DNA from: Puccinellia tenuiflora
Lineage: Eukaryota; Streptophyta; Magnoliopsida; Poales; Poaceae
NCBI GenBank assembly: GCA_012064385.1
Contig: QRDG01000240.1
Span: 1,588,216 to 1,652,215, forward strand
Length of the DNA stretch: 64,000 nucleotides
Reading direction: 5' to 3'
Shown here piece after piece: positions 10,700 through 21,438 of this stretch. Under the pieces are notes generated by a model. The model was not told the DNA's origin and searched no databases. It was given only the letters and a program-made list of their open reading frames with translations. Position 1 is the stretch's first letter. Every line of letters begins with the position of its first letter. The translations under genes and the position numbers were made by a program.

Positions 10700-10794
10700 T
10701 AAGTAAATATATACACTAAATACGTCTATATATCCTTATATTGTTCGTATGAAAATGATTAAAATATTTTATATTATGATACGGAGGAAGCAGT
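10700..10794. mobile_element. Possible Stowaway-like MITE end
   Basis: Read on the minus strand, the segment starts TACTGCTTCCTCCGTATCATAA. This resembles the CTCCCTCCGT...ATAATATAA terminus of grass Stowaway elements. The partner terminus is not visible, so this is at most a fragment. Confidence 0.35.
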
Positions 10795-11375
10795 ATTTAT
10801 AGGGCAATTAAGCCGGAAGCAAATCAACACGTACTCAAATGTCCAAGCTTCGATCTGTCTGATGGATTGAGATCTCGTCACTTACCCTCACACGCACCAC
10901 GTACGTGTTCCCGCCGGCCGATTAATTCCTCGTGATCTTGTCGCCATGCCGCTCCTCCCTCCATGCTCTGATGCTGCTGCATTCGAGCGCGTGAAATGAA
11001 TGAAGGATTTTGACTTGTTGGTTGCGATCGGGAGGTCTATGTGATCATGTGGGCGGGCGGGAAGTCAGCAAGGTCAATGCACATATCACGGGAAAATCCA
11101 GAGGAAGGTCAGCGCATATATACATACAACGTCAACGTGTGTGGGTGTGATCATGTTACTGTAGATGTTGGTGAGCAGCGGCAGCGCATTTAACCAAAGG
11201 GGGGCTAGCAGTAGCAGCTGGTCCATAGTACCCCAGCTGAGCTGAGCTGAGCCACTTCGGTGCCAGTACGTGCGCCAGCTGCCTACTATAGCTCATTTCA
11301 TTTCCTTCACGTAATAACTCCGTACCCTCTCTCGCTAGCTGGAGCGTATACAGTGGCACAGTAGCTTCTTTTCGC
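10795..11375. other. Unassigned intergenic sequence
   Basis: I see no gene or clear repeat. It contains only short runs such as GAGCTGAGCTGAGCTGAGC near 11237. Confidence 0.5.
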
Positions 11376-12695
11376 TTTTTTTTTTTCGAAAAGTTGGCAG
11401 GAGCACTGCCCAATCATAAAGAAAAAAAGAGTCACTTTACAGGGTGGTAATCCACAACAGCACGATCAACCAAGACAGCACGATCAACCAAGATCATCGT
11501 CCATGACCCTAACAAAAGCGAGAGCTCTATCCGTCGTGGCCCTCCTAATCGAGTCAGCCACAACGCCCAAAGGGTTATAATTGTTCTCGAAAATCATACT
11601 ATTCCTCTCACGCCACAGGAACCAGGCGGTGTAGGCCACCACGCCATCGAGGGTAGCCCTCCTGTTCGCCTCCACCAAGCCTCTAATGGAAGCCCACCAC
11701 GAGGTGAAGGAGGTCTCGATCATCGAGGAGCTGTCCGGAGGGTTAATGCAAGGCAACCCATGGTCCCTGGCAGCAGTTCGCCACACCATCCATGAAAAGG
11801 GGCACCCCAAAATGAGGTGATCGGCCGTCTCAGGAGCATTACCGCACAACGCACAAGTCACGCTGCATGGCCAACCTCTGTTCGTCAATCTGTCCGCCGT
11901 GTATATGCGGCGACGAACAAGCAGCCACATGAAGAATTTGCACTTTCCCTCGGTCTTGGCTTTCCAAATAGCCTCCGCAGGTATATCCGACGACGCGTAC
12001 GAGCAGGCGAACTGAATGTCATAAGCTGATCGTGCCGAGTAAGACCCACTCTCGGTCCATCTCCATGCAATGCTGTCCGCGGATCCCTGCGTGAGTGTGG
12101 TCGCGCCCAGTCGCATCCAAAGCTCAACAAACTCCTGTACCTGCTGCTGCGAAAGCGCGACCCGGAATGGGCTCGCCCATCTGTGTCCCTCCATTCCCCT
12201 AGCCACCATAATCGACTTCCTCTTAACCAAAGGCATCAGAGAGGGAGCCAGGTCGGCTGGAGCCCTACCCTGCAGCCACCTGGAGGTCCAGAACCTGGCT
12301 GTCTTTCCATCTCCAATAGTGATGGAGGTGGAAGCATCAAAGAGAGACCTATCTGTATCTGTCGTGGGAGTGGGGGTGCCCACCCACGGCTTTTCAGGAT
12401 CCACCCACTCTTGCCAAAGCCATCTTAGACGCAAAGCGGAGCTGAACGCATCAATGTTCTTGATTCCCAACCCTCCAAGATGTTTCGGCCTGCAAACCTG
12501 CTGCCAGCTCACCAAGCAATGCCCACCATTGCATTGGTCGGAACCCTTCCAAAGGAAGGCACGAATCAACCTGTTGACCTTTCCCACAAGCCACTTCGAC
12601 GGGACAAAGGAGGTAAGGAAGAACACCAAGCACGGCAGAAGCTTGGAGGTCACAAGGGTTAGACGCCCCTGCTTGGATTGAATTGCAAGTTTGCA
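11376..12695 (-). pseudogene. 5'-truncated LINE retrotransposon with zinc-binding RT tail and poly(A)
   Basis: The minus strand is open from about 12695 (QGRLTLVTSKLLP, a typical LINE RT block) through WKGSDQCNGGHCLVSWQQVC and a tail with a zinc-binding pattern (CALCGN...HLILGC) to a stop at 11484. Sequence upstream of 12695 in the same frame is not LINE-like. The minus strand ends in an 11-base poly(A), seen as T11 at 11376-11386. Loss of the 5' end and a 3' poly(A) are what incomplete target-primed reverse transcription leaves. The endonuclease and catalytic RT core are missing, so it cannot move by itself. Confidence 0.8.
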
Positions 12696-12796
12696 ATCGC
12701 CCTGACTCTGACTCAGTCTCCCGGAACGGACACGACATGATGCATCTAAAACTAACCGGCACCATACAACTATGCAGAAGAACAAAGAAAAATATT

Positions 12797-13718
12797 GTTT
12801 GCCTTCTGAGAGCAACTCTAACAAGCCGACCCAGTTCATCCACCCGTGTGTTACTGTTTGCGCGGATAGAGGACACGGCCCAATACGGGGACACAACGGA
12901 TTGTTAATTGTTTTGTTGTCCGTTTGGATCAATTTTCTGATTTCCAGCTTCAATTTGGGATGGGTTTGCATTCAGTCAGAGATGCCGCGGACGGTTGCGT
13001 TGTCCTTCCCTGCCCCACCCCTCAGTGAAACACATGACATCACCCCCACCCAACCCCTCTTCTTTGTCCCTCTCTGCCGCCAATGTCCTCCTCGCCAGTC
13101 TCGCCATCCCCTCCCCCGTCGCCCTTGATCCGGCGCTGTTTCCATTGCTTGCTAGTGCCGGAGTAGCTCGGGTTGAGCAGCCTACGCCCTTTCAATCTGG
13201 GTCGTCGTCGTCCTCACTGCCGGCACCTGAGTCCACACCAGTGTCGGAGGTCGAGTTCGAAGGTCGTTGGGCTCCCGGATCCAACGAGGATAGGGCACGT
13301 TCGCTGGCAGCATGCTCGTCTACGCCCTAGACCTGTACCGCCCACAACTTGTTCGGTTGTTTGCCCGACCTAGTGATGAGGTACGAATTCACTTCCATAG
13401 ATCATGGCGGATAGCTCAGATGATTTTTACTACCAGCATTTCATCTATTCATCGTCCGACGATGGTAGTTAGATTATCATGTTTGCTGCTCATCTCATCC
13501 ATGGTCACAATGAGAAGCAGCGACACAGGTTCAAGAGCTCGGTAAAGGGACGTGCTTCATTGGATCGTAACAAAGAAGTCGGCCAAGTCCAACTTTACGC
13601 CGACTACTTCCATCTTACAAGCCACTATACCCTCTCCATCTTTTCGGTGACGCTTCCGGATCTTGAGACATTTTTTCAACCGCATTATTCGGGAAGGAGT
13701 GAGGGCTTGGCCTACTAA
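12797..13718 (+). pseudogene. Degenerate PIF/Harbinger-like element with transposase N-terminus
   Basis: The left edge, GAGCAACTCTAACAAGCCGACC, resembles Harbinger-like termini in Triticeae. At 13404 a frame starts MADSSDDFYYQHF and meets a stop near 13470. It then continues in the same frame with HRFKSSVKGRASLDRN and QVQLYADYF, to a stop at 13716-13718. The arginine-rich block followed by an ADYF motif is the usual N-terminal layout of plant DDE_Tnp_4 transposases. The catalytic domain is absent. Recognition rests on short motifs, so moderate confidence only. Confidence 0.5.
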
Positions 13719-14637
13719 TGTGTTGATCTATTATACCTAGGAAATTAGTCTCCATGGTTTGGTTTAACCACCGACACCTTGATCCACTGCTTTGAGGCAT
13801 ATCTCTATTGGATCAAGCAAAGATTGAAGCAGAGGCATTTTTAAGGATCCTTGAAGGACAGGAACAACGTTGGCACTCATGAATTCTCCTCAACCATAAG
13901 AAGTGTTGGCACATATACAAATCAAGAAGCATCCCTATCCATTTCAACAAATGGATGAACCACCTCACCAAATGGACTGCTTCATAGAAGAATCATTTCA
14001 TCTTCAACGCAAGCTCCTCTCGTCTACAGTAACATCTGCTGAGCTGGATCAAGACCTTGAAGACAATCCCTCAAAGGATTCAAGCAATAAACACCATATT
14101 CATCAACACATCAGGCATACTTGAGGATCTCTAGAAGACAACGTTGAAGACACACTACATGATAACCTCAAGGAGCACATATTTGCTTGATGCAAAGATC
14201 ATCTGCTGCCCTTAAGGAGCATCTGACGTGCGATGACAAGCTGTAGACGAAGACATCAACACTAGCTTGACTCAAAGAGTACTTTTGGTGTACATGAAGA
14301 TTCGTCGCAATACAACGCTGAAGACGGTACTGGTGAACACCAAATGATGAAGTCGCTTTGAAGAACACATCAGATCTCATATGGCATACTTGAATTCTAA
14401 GGACGCATATTACATCCTAGATCTCTGAGCTGATCTAGCGTACATGAAGAATCAAAGCCAAGGCTAAAGACAACAATTATCCTTTTATAGCTTTGAGTCA
14501 TTTATAGGAAATTTCGTATTATCAAGAGGGATATATATCTTCAAGGATTAGTTGAATTTGTCATATGATCATTTAGTCTCATTCTATGCAACAAATTTCA
14601 TTGGAAATTCTCTCTAGGCATCAGTCGGCTTTAACAG

Positions 14638-15180
14638 CTTGAGACACTAGTTTCAACACATGGTTGAAGAAAGAGGTTGCATCCTAGTAAATCTCTGTTG
14701 AGCCTCGTGCCTCATGTGATTAAGTTTATGAATAGGAGTTAGAACATCATGGCCATGATTGAAGCTCTAGACGATTGTTGCATTCATGCACAACATCATC
14801 TTTGGTGAGACTACATAATCATTTTGTTTTACTTGCTTGAGACACTAGATTGAACACGTGATTGAAGAAGAGGATGCATGCGTCCTATAGTAGACCTGTG
14901 CTAAGTCCAGTGCCTCATGTGCTAGATATATAAGTGATTCTTCCATCAATCAAGAATCACCCCACCATGATTTCTTGAGACACTGGATTGAGCACGAGGT
15001 TGAAGATAGCAGTTGTGGCCTCAGTAAACTATGTTGAGTCTAGCGCCTCAATTAGGAAAAGACGATTATGTTGGAAACCAAAATCATTCAGCTTGAATTG
15101 CTTGAGATGACGTACTCAACACAAGGTTGAAGCAGAGACTGTGACCTTGTAGACATGTCTTGAGTTCAACATCTCATGCA
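14638..15180 (+). repeat. Four imperfect direct repeats upstream of a TATA box
   Basis: Units start at about 14638, 14836, 14974 and 15101. Each opens CTTGAGA followed by a partly conserved segment like CACTAGATTGAACACGTG and TTGAAG. About 75 bp later comes a block ending in GCCTCA or CATCTCA. Spacing is uneven (198, 138 and 127 bp). Confidence 0.6.
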
Positions 15181-15365
15181 TGTGATGAAAATAAGATTCT
15201 GGTTTAGTCTGAGATTCATGATGACTCGCATGAAGACTCGATGTTGTTGATCCCATTCACCTCTACAGAGGACATCCTTATCCAAGGTCAACCACAGCCA
15301 AAGACTAGCCATTGTGATCATCCATACACAACCACCTTTACCCAATGGCTAGAATCCCCAATCGC

Positions 15366-15374
15366 CTATAAATA
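15366..15374 (+). promoter_or_regulatory. TATA box of the LTR-like region
   Basis: TATAAATAG lies about 190 bp after the last imperfect repeat and is followed within 60-110 bp by a CT-rich leader (CCCTCTCTCTCTC). The layout is that of a pol II promoter, but no downstream gene is evident. Confidence 0.45.
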
Positions 15375-16446
15375 GTACCTAGACCTCAACAGGCAAGGTT
15401 GCAAGACGACACTTACACACATATCTCGTTCCTCCCAAGTTTCCCTCTCTCTCTCATGTTCTATTCTTATTCATCGAGAGAGTGAGCGAGTAGCTAGAAT
15501 GATCAAGCATACAAGCATACATTTATCTGAGAAGATCACCCTTGTTTATCCTGGAGATTTAGCATCTCCTAGATGGTTATGTGTCGACCGTTGAGCGTTC
15601 AAATCATGTATTGCCATGGTGGCTTCTGAGCATCCAAGGTGTGGATTAGGCTAGGTAAGGTCAGAAAATCACCTATTGAAGATATGCCATCAGTGATCGG
15701 GCCAAGACGACAATGCGTGTGCTAATAGAGAAAAGGGCTTGGTTCACGAGCGTGTGGTGCTTGTACACAAGTGGTTATGCTTGTGGTTCATACGGTGATG
15801 TTGATGAACCTGGTTGCATAGCCTCTCCAAACGGAGACATAGAGTTGGTGCCAACAATTTGAACTTCGGGAAACATATCAGGTGCCATCGTTTTAACTCT
15901 TGCACACAAGTTTCCCTTGTCAATCTACGCCTTTACTTTGTATTTCCACATGGCTGAGTTTGCACTCTTGTGATCTGTGTTGATCTCATCTTTCCTCAGC
16001 CACCTTATGCTCAGTTGACACACGCTTTTCATATCTTTACTATCAACATATTTCATCATGTAAATTTTCCTTTATGTTGAATATGTTTGTGCCTACTGTT
16101 AGAGTGTTGAACGGTTACTTGAAGAATGTCAATCCTAATTATCTTGAAGATCATCTACTACTGGCATCAAGTAACTATTCCGAGAGTACACGTCCATGTC
16201 CTCAAGTGATCATGTTCAAGCATGCTACCATCAATGCATTTTGATATTTTTCTTGAAAAATGATATCTTCATACTCTGTACTCTCTAGTATACTGAATAT
16301 TCTTCTTTGTGTAAACACATTCATCCTTGATTGTTTCAATGTACTCTGCCATCAATCAGTGCTCATAATTATTTGTATTTCTTCAAGAGCTTCCGCACTG
16401 TAAATGTAAAGTGTCAATTTACGTTCCAATTTTTTATGGACTCGTA

Positions 16447-16466
16447 CCCCCCCCCCCCCCCCCCCC
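16447..16466. repeat. Run of 20 cytosines
   Basis: An uninterrupted C20 tract lies in an otherwise AT-rich intergenic stretch. Runs like this are prone to length errors in sequencing. Confidence 0.9.
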
Positions 16467-17250
16467 GCGTGTCTAGTCGTCATATCTCGATCCTTTAATT
16501 GGTACCGAAGCAAATTCTGCTTGCTGTCATTTGGTTTAACCGCCAAAGGATAATAATATGACGATTATGTGGATGTACTTCTGGCGGCTAACCCACGTGC
16601 GAATAATTTCCTGTGTATCAGCGTGTGAAGAGATTGTCGACTGATACATGCATTTTGTATCATCAATTTCATGTAATATAGAGATGGTTTCTATTATTAC
16701 TCACATCAATCATGCATCATTTATCAGCTAAAATCCCATGCATTGTTATTTAATTATGGTAGGGAGAAAACCTCTTTTTTTGTATTATGTCATTTCATCT
16801 CGAAACTTTGCAGGTATGTTTGTTTCCATTTTTTCATATGGTGGTTCGGGATGGTGGTGAACACTTGTATGCTTCACATATGTTTAGGGAAAAACAATAT
16901 CGTGATGCATTCGGTTGTTCTTGTTTCGAGGACTCCGAGCTTGATGTGATGCTTGGATGGATCAGGAGGACATGAGGGATGTTTATGAAAAATAAGTAGA
17001 GAGAATGCATGATGTGTTTTTTTGTTTTTGTTTTAAACCATTTTACTTGTATCGTCGTGAACCTATTATTTTTTGTACACTTGTATTGTCGTGAACCATT
17101 TTACTGCGGTTTCTCTGGGGCAGCTAAGCTTCAGCGTTTCTGCACAATCCTCAACCGAAAGGAACTGGTCCTAACACTACTAGTTTCATACATACATGAC
17201 ATAGTGTATGTATGATAGTAACTGAAACGAAGAAAAACAGCTATATGTGC
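16467..17250. other. AT-rich intergenic sequence
   Basis: I see no supported gene. It contains a short direct repeat, TTTTACTTGTATCGTCGTGAA near 17041 and a second copy of the CTTGTATTGTCGTGAACC part near 17081, and no other recognisable structure. Confidence 0.5.
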
Positions 17251-17310
17251 TTTGATTTGATTTGATTTTTTTTGTTTTGAGGGAGTGATTTGATTTGATT
17301 TGATTTGATC
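17251..17310. repeat. TTTGA pentanucleotide microsatellite
   Basis: TTTGATTTGATTTGA occurs in two blocks (about 17251-17266 and 17287-17309), separated by a T-rich stretch. Confidence 0.85.
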
Positions 17311-17991
17311 GCAGTGGTAGGTAGAAGCGGAGGCCCTCATCTATCCATGTAACCGGGCGTCGCATCATGGCGGGGGTGTGCAGAGGAGAGAGGCCGATCG
17401 AGCGGCAGCTGTAACCGTTGGCCAACGCAGGAGAGCCACTCTTCTCACCAAACCAAACTACCGGTCTCCGGAGCATCTCGTCAGCCGTAACAGAAGCCTG
17501 CAAGCCAGACGGTCAGTCAAACCTAGCAGCTCGGCAGCTAGAGTCTGTTGGAGACGACGCAGCCGAAATCGCGTGCGCACGTACGTATCCCCATGAACGG
17601 ACGGACGGACGGAACTACACGAGCGTGGATGGATGGATGGATGCGGTTGCACGTTGACGCGGAGACGGTTGGGCGTAGGCGTCGTCCTCTCGCGGCCACA
17701 GCTGCCAACGAACCGGCACCCGACCTGTCCCTCTTCACAGCCGCCCAGGTAGCCAACCAACCCGTCTTCCCTTCCTCCTTCGTCTACGTTGCGTTGCCTG
17801 GTTCGCTTCCCTCTCCGCAGACCGGCGGGAGCAGAGAGCACGCACTCACGCACACGCTCTTTGGATGCGAGCGCCATTCCCCTCTCCGCCTGACCCCACC
17901 ACCGTCGTCGCGTTACTGTTCCGTCCCCGACTCGGACTTGTCTCTCACTCGCCTCCGACTTCAATTCCCCTCTCCTGTCCTACTCTGCTCT

Positions 17992-18000
17992 TTATATATA
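17992..18000 (+). promoter_or_regulatory. TATA box of the CCR-like gene
   Basis: TTATATATA lies 134 bp upstream of the ATG at 18134, in a CT-rich leader, at the distance expected for a core promoter with a short 5' UTR. Confidence 0.65.
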
Positions 18001-18133
18001 CCCACCTCCTCCCGTCCCCTCCTCCTCACCAGTAAATCCATCCCCCGCCACCGCCTCGAACAACATCCGGCGCCGGACAGGAGATCGATCGACCAAACAC
18101 ACAAGAAACCAACCAGCCAGCCATCCATCCATC

Positions 18134-20394
18134 ATGTGTCCTGGAGCGCCGGCGACGGCGGCGGCAGGGGCGTCGGACAAGAGCGTGTGCGTGATGGACG
18201 CGTCCGGCCCGCTGGGCCACGCGCTGGTCCACCGCCTCCTCCGCCGCGGATACACCGTCCACGCCGCCACCTACGGCCGCTACCGCGACGAGGAGGCGGC
18301 CCTCGTCGAGCGGTGCGCCGACCAGGAGCTGCTGCGGCGGCTCAAGCTCTTCCGGGCCGACCCCTTCGACTACCACAGCATCGCCGACGCCGTCCGCGGC
18401 TGCTCCGGCCTCTTCTGCATGTTCAACACCCACGACCAGGCGGCATCCGACGTGAGTTCATCCATTCATCCCCCTTCCTTATTCTTTCTTTCGGTCTAGC
18501 ATTAGTAAACTAATTTAAAGGATCACGGAACGATCGTGCCACGATCGACGGATCGCCGGATCGGCTCTCCTCTTCTTGATGCGGTAATTAATTGGTCGGA
18601 TAAGAGAAAGTTACTGGTGCCGTACCACTACCACTACAGCAGTACAGTACAGCTAGTGGATGAGCATCTAATTTTCCTCCGTAGCGTGAGCTGGGCCTTT
18701 AATGGCACAGCTCATCTGCCTCTTCTTCCTGCTGCTCTCCCTCCAGTCAGTGCTGTGCATTAAAGCTCCGCTAGCTCCAAACTCATGGCAGAACCTGCTA
18801 GGCCTTTCGCCGCATTAATGGCTCCGAATGGATGCTTCACCACACACACACACAACTAAGCAGACGGTTGGGTTAACTAACCTGAGTGATTAATTAATTA
18901 ACTAGTCTGACAGACTGACATGATGCTGGTGCAGGAGGTTATGGTTGAGGTGGAGGTCCGAGCGGCGCAGAACGTGCTGGAGGCGTGCGCGCAGACGGAC
19001 GCCATGGAGAGGGTCGTCTTCACCTCCTCCGTCACCGCCGTCGTCTGGAAGGACGACCACAAGCTCGTCGGCGCATTCGACGAGAGGAACTGGAGCGACC
19101 TCAACTTCTGCAGGAAACTCAAGGTAATTAACCAGCCTAGTAGCTACTTTACCATCCGCTCACGCACACGTAAGCACTGCAACCTCTGTACGAAACACTC
19201 CTCAGCACCAAGTAGAAGAAGAAGCAGTCTTGTTATGAAATCCAACACGGAAAGGAAACAGGCTACCAAACAGTCGCTATTTTCTTGATGTCGCCTGTGT
19301 GCAAATCTTGCTTCCCAAGATCGAAGACAATTCAATCGTCTCGGATGTACTAACAAGAAAAGATTTAAATTGTGCATATTAAATCAAACTGAAGAACTAG
19401 ACTGAGTGAACGTTACTAGTAAAAAATTGACTTCTCAATTATAATACCACAGAGAAAGAGAGCTAACAAGTACCAATAGGCTGCTACTACACACATCCTA
19501 GGCCACACAAAGACTATCCCTCATTTGCTTTGCTTACACAATCCTAGTATAATTCAGATAGACAATCAAGCACGTACTTTTAAATTGCTTCAGGTACTTC
19601 TTGTTTTTTCCTTTGAAAGAGAAATGGTTCTTTATGAATTTCCTGATAGAAAGTAGTGTCATGCTTGTTGGGGCCATCCACAACAGCGACCCCATGTTCC
19701 CGACATGTTTGGCAAAGTGCAAAACATCTCCTCGTGTAGCTGTCACCAAAGCTGCATGTGCAAATTTGAAATTTTCTTTATAAAAACACACACCCCGGAG
19801 TACTTACTGTTACTGCATTTGGTGCAGTTGTGGCATGCTCTGGCCAAGACACTGTCGGAGAAGACTGCCTGGGCCTTGGCAATGGACAGAGGGGTGGACA
19901 TGGTGGCCATCAACGCCGGCCTGATCACCGGACCGGGGCTCTCCAATGAACACCCCTACCTCAAAAGAGCTGAAGACATGTACGACGACGGCGTCCTTGT
20001 CACCGTCGACGCTGAATTCCTCGCCGACGCCCACGTGGCCGTCTACGAGTGCCCCACGGCGTACGGCCGCTACCTCTGCTTTAACAACACCGTCTGCCGA
20101 CCCGAGGATGCCGTCGAGTTCGCCCAGATGCTCTCTCAGTCGGCACCGCCGCCGAGGTACCCTCCTCCTTCCTCCTACCACCTTGCATTGCATCAACGAA
20201 TCAGTTAGTGTTTCTGTTCAAAATCGTGAGAAAACTCAATGATCTGGTATTGGAGTATGGTGTGGTTTTGCTGACCTGTGGTGGAATTTGATTGCAGTGA
20301 TGAGCTGAAGGTGATCCCACAGAGGATTCAGAACAAGAAGCTGAACAAGCTCATGGTGGAGTATGCGAGTGCCATATACGGAGACTTGGATTAG
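18134..20394 (+). CDS. SNL6-like: Atypical cinnamoyl-CoA reductase-like SDR protein (SNL6-like), 310 aa, four exons
   Basis: Exons are 18134-18451, 18935-19123, 19828-20156 and 20298-20394. All junctions are GT-AG and the 933-nt frame is intact. The protein is an extended Rossmann-fold SDR of the cinnamoyl-CoA reductase-like group to which rice SNL6 belongs. That family is linked to phenylpropanoid metabolism and, in rice, to defence-related lesions. The N-terminus has a beta-alpha-beta start (VCVMDASGPLGHALV, residues 18-32) whose first glycine of the usual GxxGxxG is replaced. FTSSVTAVVW (135-144) supplies the conserved Ser. The usual catalytic YxxxK is HALAK (His172 to Lys176), so normal CCR activity is doubtful. 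KTLSEKTAWALAMDRGVDMV is conserved in the subgroup. Exon phases 0, 0 and 2 support the model. It converges with the NERD gene, about 1 kb downstream. Confidence 0.9.
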
Positions 20395-21438
20395 GGATTC
20401 ATTCATTCGATTCATTCACATCACACGGGCAACTAGGGCTGTATTCTTTGTGTACCTAATATATGTATTCTTTTTTCCTGGCAATGGAAATTTGGTTGGT
20501 CAAGTGTACATATCCTGTACATGGCCAAGCATGCCACGTGTATTCCACTCCTACCTGGGGTAAGAGCATGTCAGTGAGTGAGTGGTCACCAAGATAATCC
20601 TTAGGTCCAACTGAAGGAAAATAAACCTGCAGTTTATGCTACTGCCTATGTACAGAAAGTATATATGAATATGATGAAGTCATGTTGAAAGCTTAAAAGG
20701 CATGAGATAGATGGAAACCAACACCCATGAGGTGTATCCATACATTAATCACATGACACTGAAACTATGACAAACTTCTACACCATCTTCAATGGAGCAA
20801 TAATTGGTTTGACAAGAGATGCCAAATCAACCAGTGATCAAAATCAGCTGACAGCTGCAGATTATTTTCTGACGAAGACCATCCTAAATTGCATACAGTA
20901 AAGTCCAATCTATCTACATGAAAGATAACCCTGATTCGATGAATCTCAGATGTAACATTCATGTCTTATTTCTGAAGAACTTTGTTTAGTCGCCCCTACG
21001 GCATCACAGTCACTGGTGGACCCTATCACCACCGCTGAGTGAAGCATACATAGCATCGTTGCATATTCAACATGGAAAGGGTTTCAGGTCCAGCTTGCGA
21101 TATCAATGAGGTGGGTCCAAAGAAAATGACCAATCACTCTAGGTGATAAGAAAAGAGCAAACGAATGAAAGCGGGCCAACAATCCCTCACCAGCAATACT
21201 GTTGAGGGATTGAGATCCCAGTTTGCAGTGTACACACATTCACCTAAATCTCAACAACAAGAAACATATTGCATTATCCATTCCATAATTCATTTTCAGT
21301 TACATCATGGTGGCGTTGAAATACGGATGGATGTACAGGAGGCAAAGAGAGACACATCTCCTCTGGTGTGCACGCTGCACCAACCAAGGCGTTTATATCA
21401 AAGAGAAACGTAGCATCTACCGATAAAACCTCTACTTA
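20395..21438. other. 3' intergenic region between convergent genes
   Basis: It holds the 3' UTR of the CCR-like gene (an AATAAA at about 20630 is a possible poly(A) signal) and that of the NERD gene on the other strand. I see no further gene. Confidence 0.5.

Larger units (their letters stand above)
13800..16100 (+). mobile_element. Degenerate LTR-like region of a Copia-type element
   Basis: This region has no coding potential but has promoter-like organisation: imperfect repeats (14638-15180), a TATA box (15366), a pyrimidine-rich leader, and then CAAACGGAGACATAGAG...TTTGAACTTCGGGAAACAT. The last segment parallels CCAACGGAGATTAGC...GAACTTCGGGATAAAT in the Sirevirus LTR at 5463-6795. That suggests an old, diverged LTR on the plus strand. 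I cannot fix its ends, and I see no flanking pol. Confidence 0.4.

Noticed and set aside
16447..16466. C20 tract as a functional element
   Set aside because: No associated structure was found. A homopolymer this long is more likely slippage or a sequencing artefact.
17548..18513. ORF running through the upstream region and first exon of the CCR-like gene
   Set aside because: It is in a different frame from the SDR protein, crosses the TATA box and 5' UTR, and reads low-complexity residues over exon 1.
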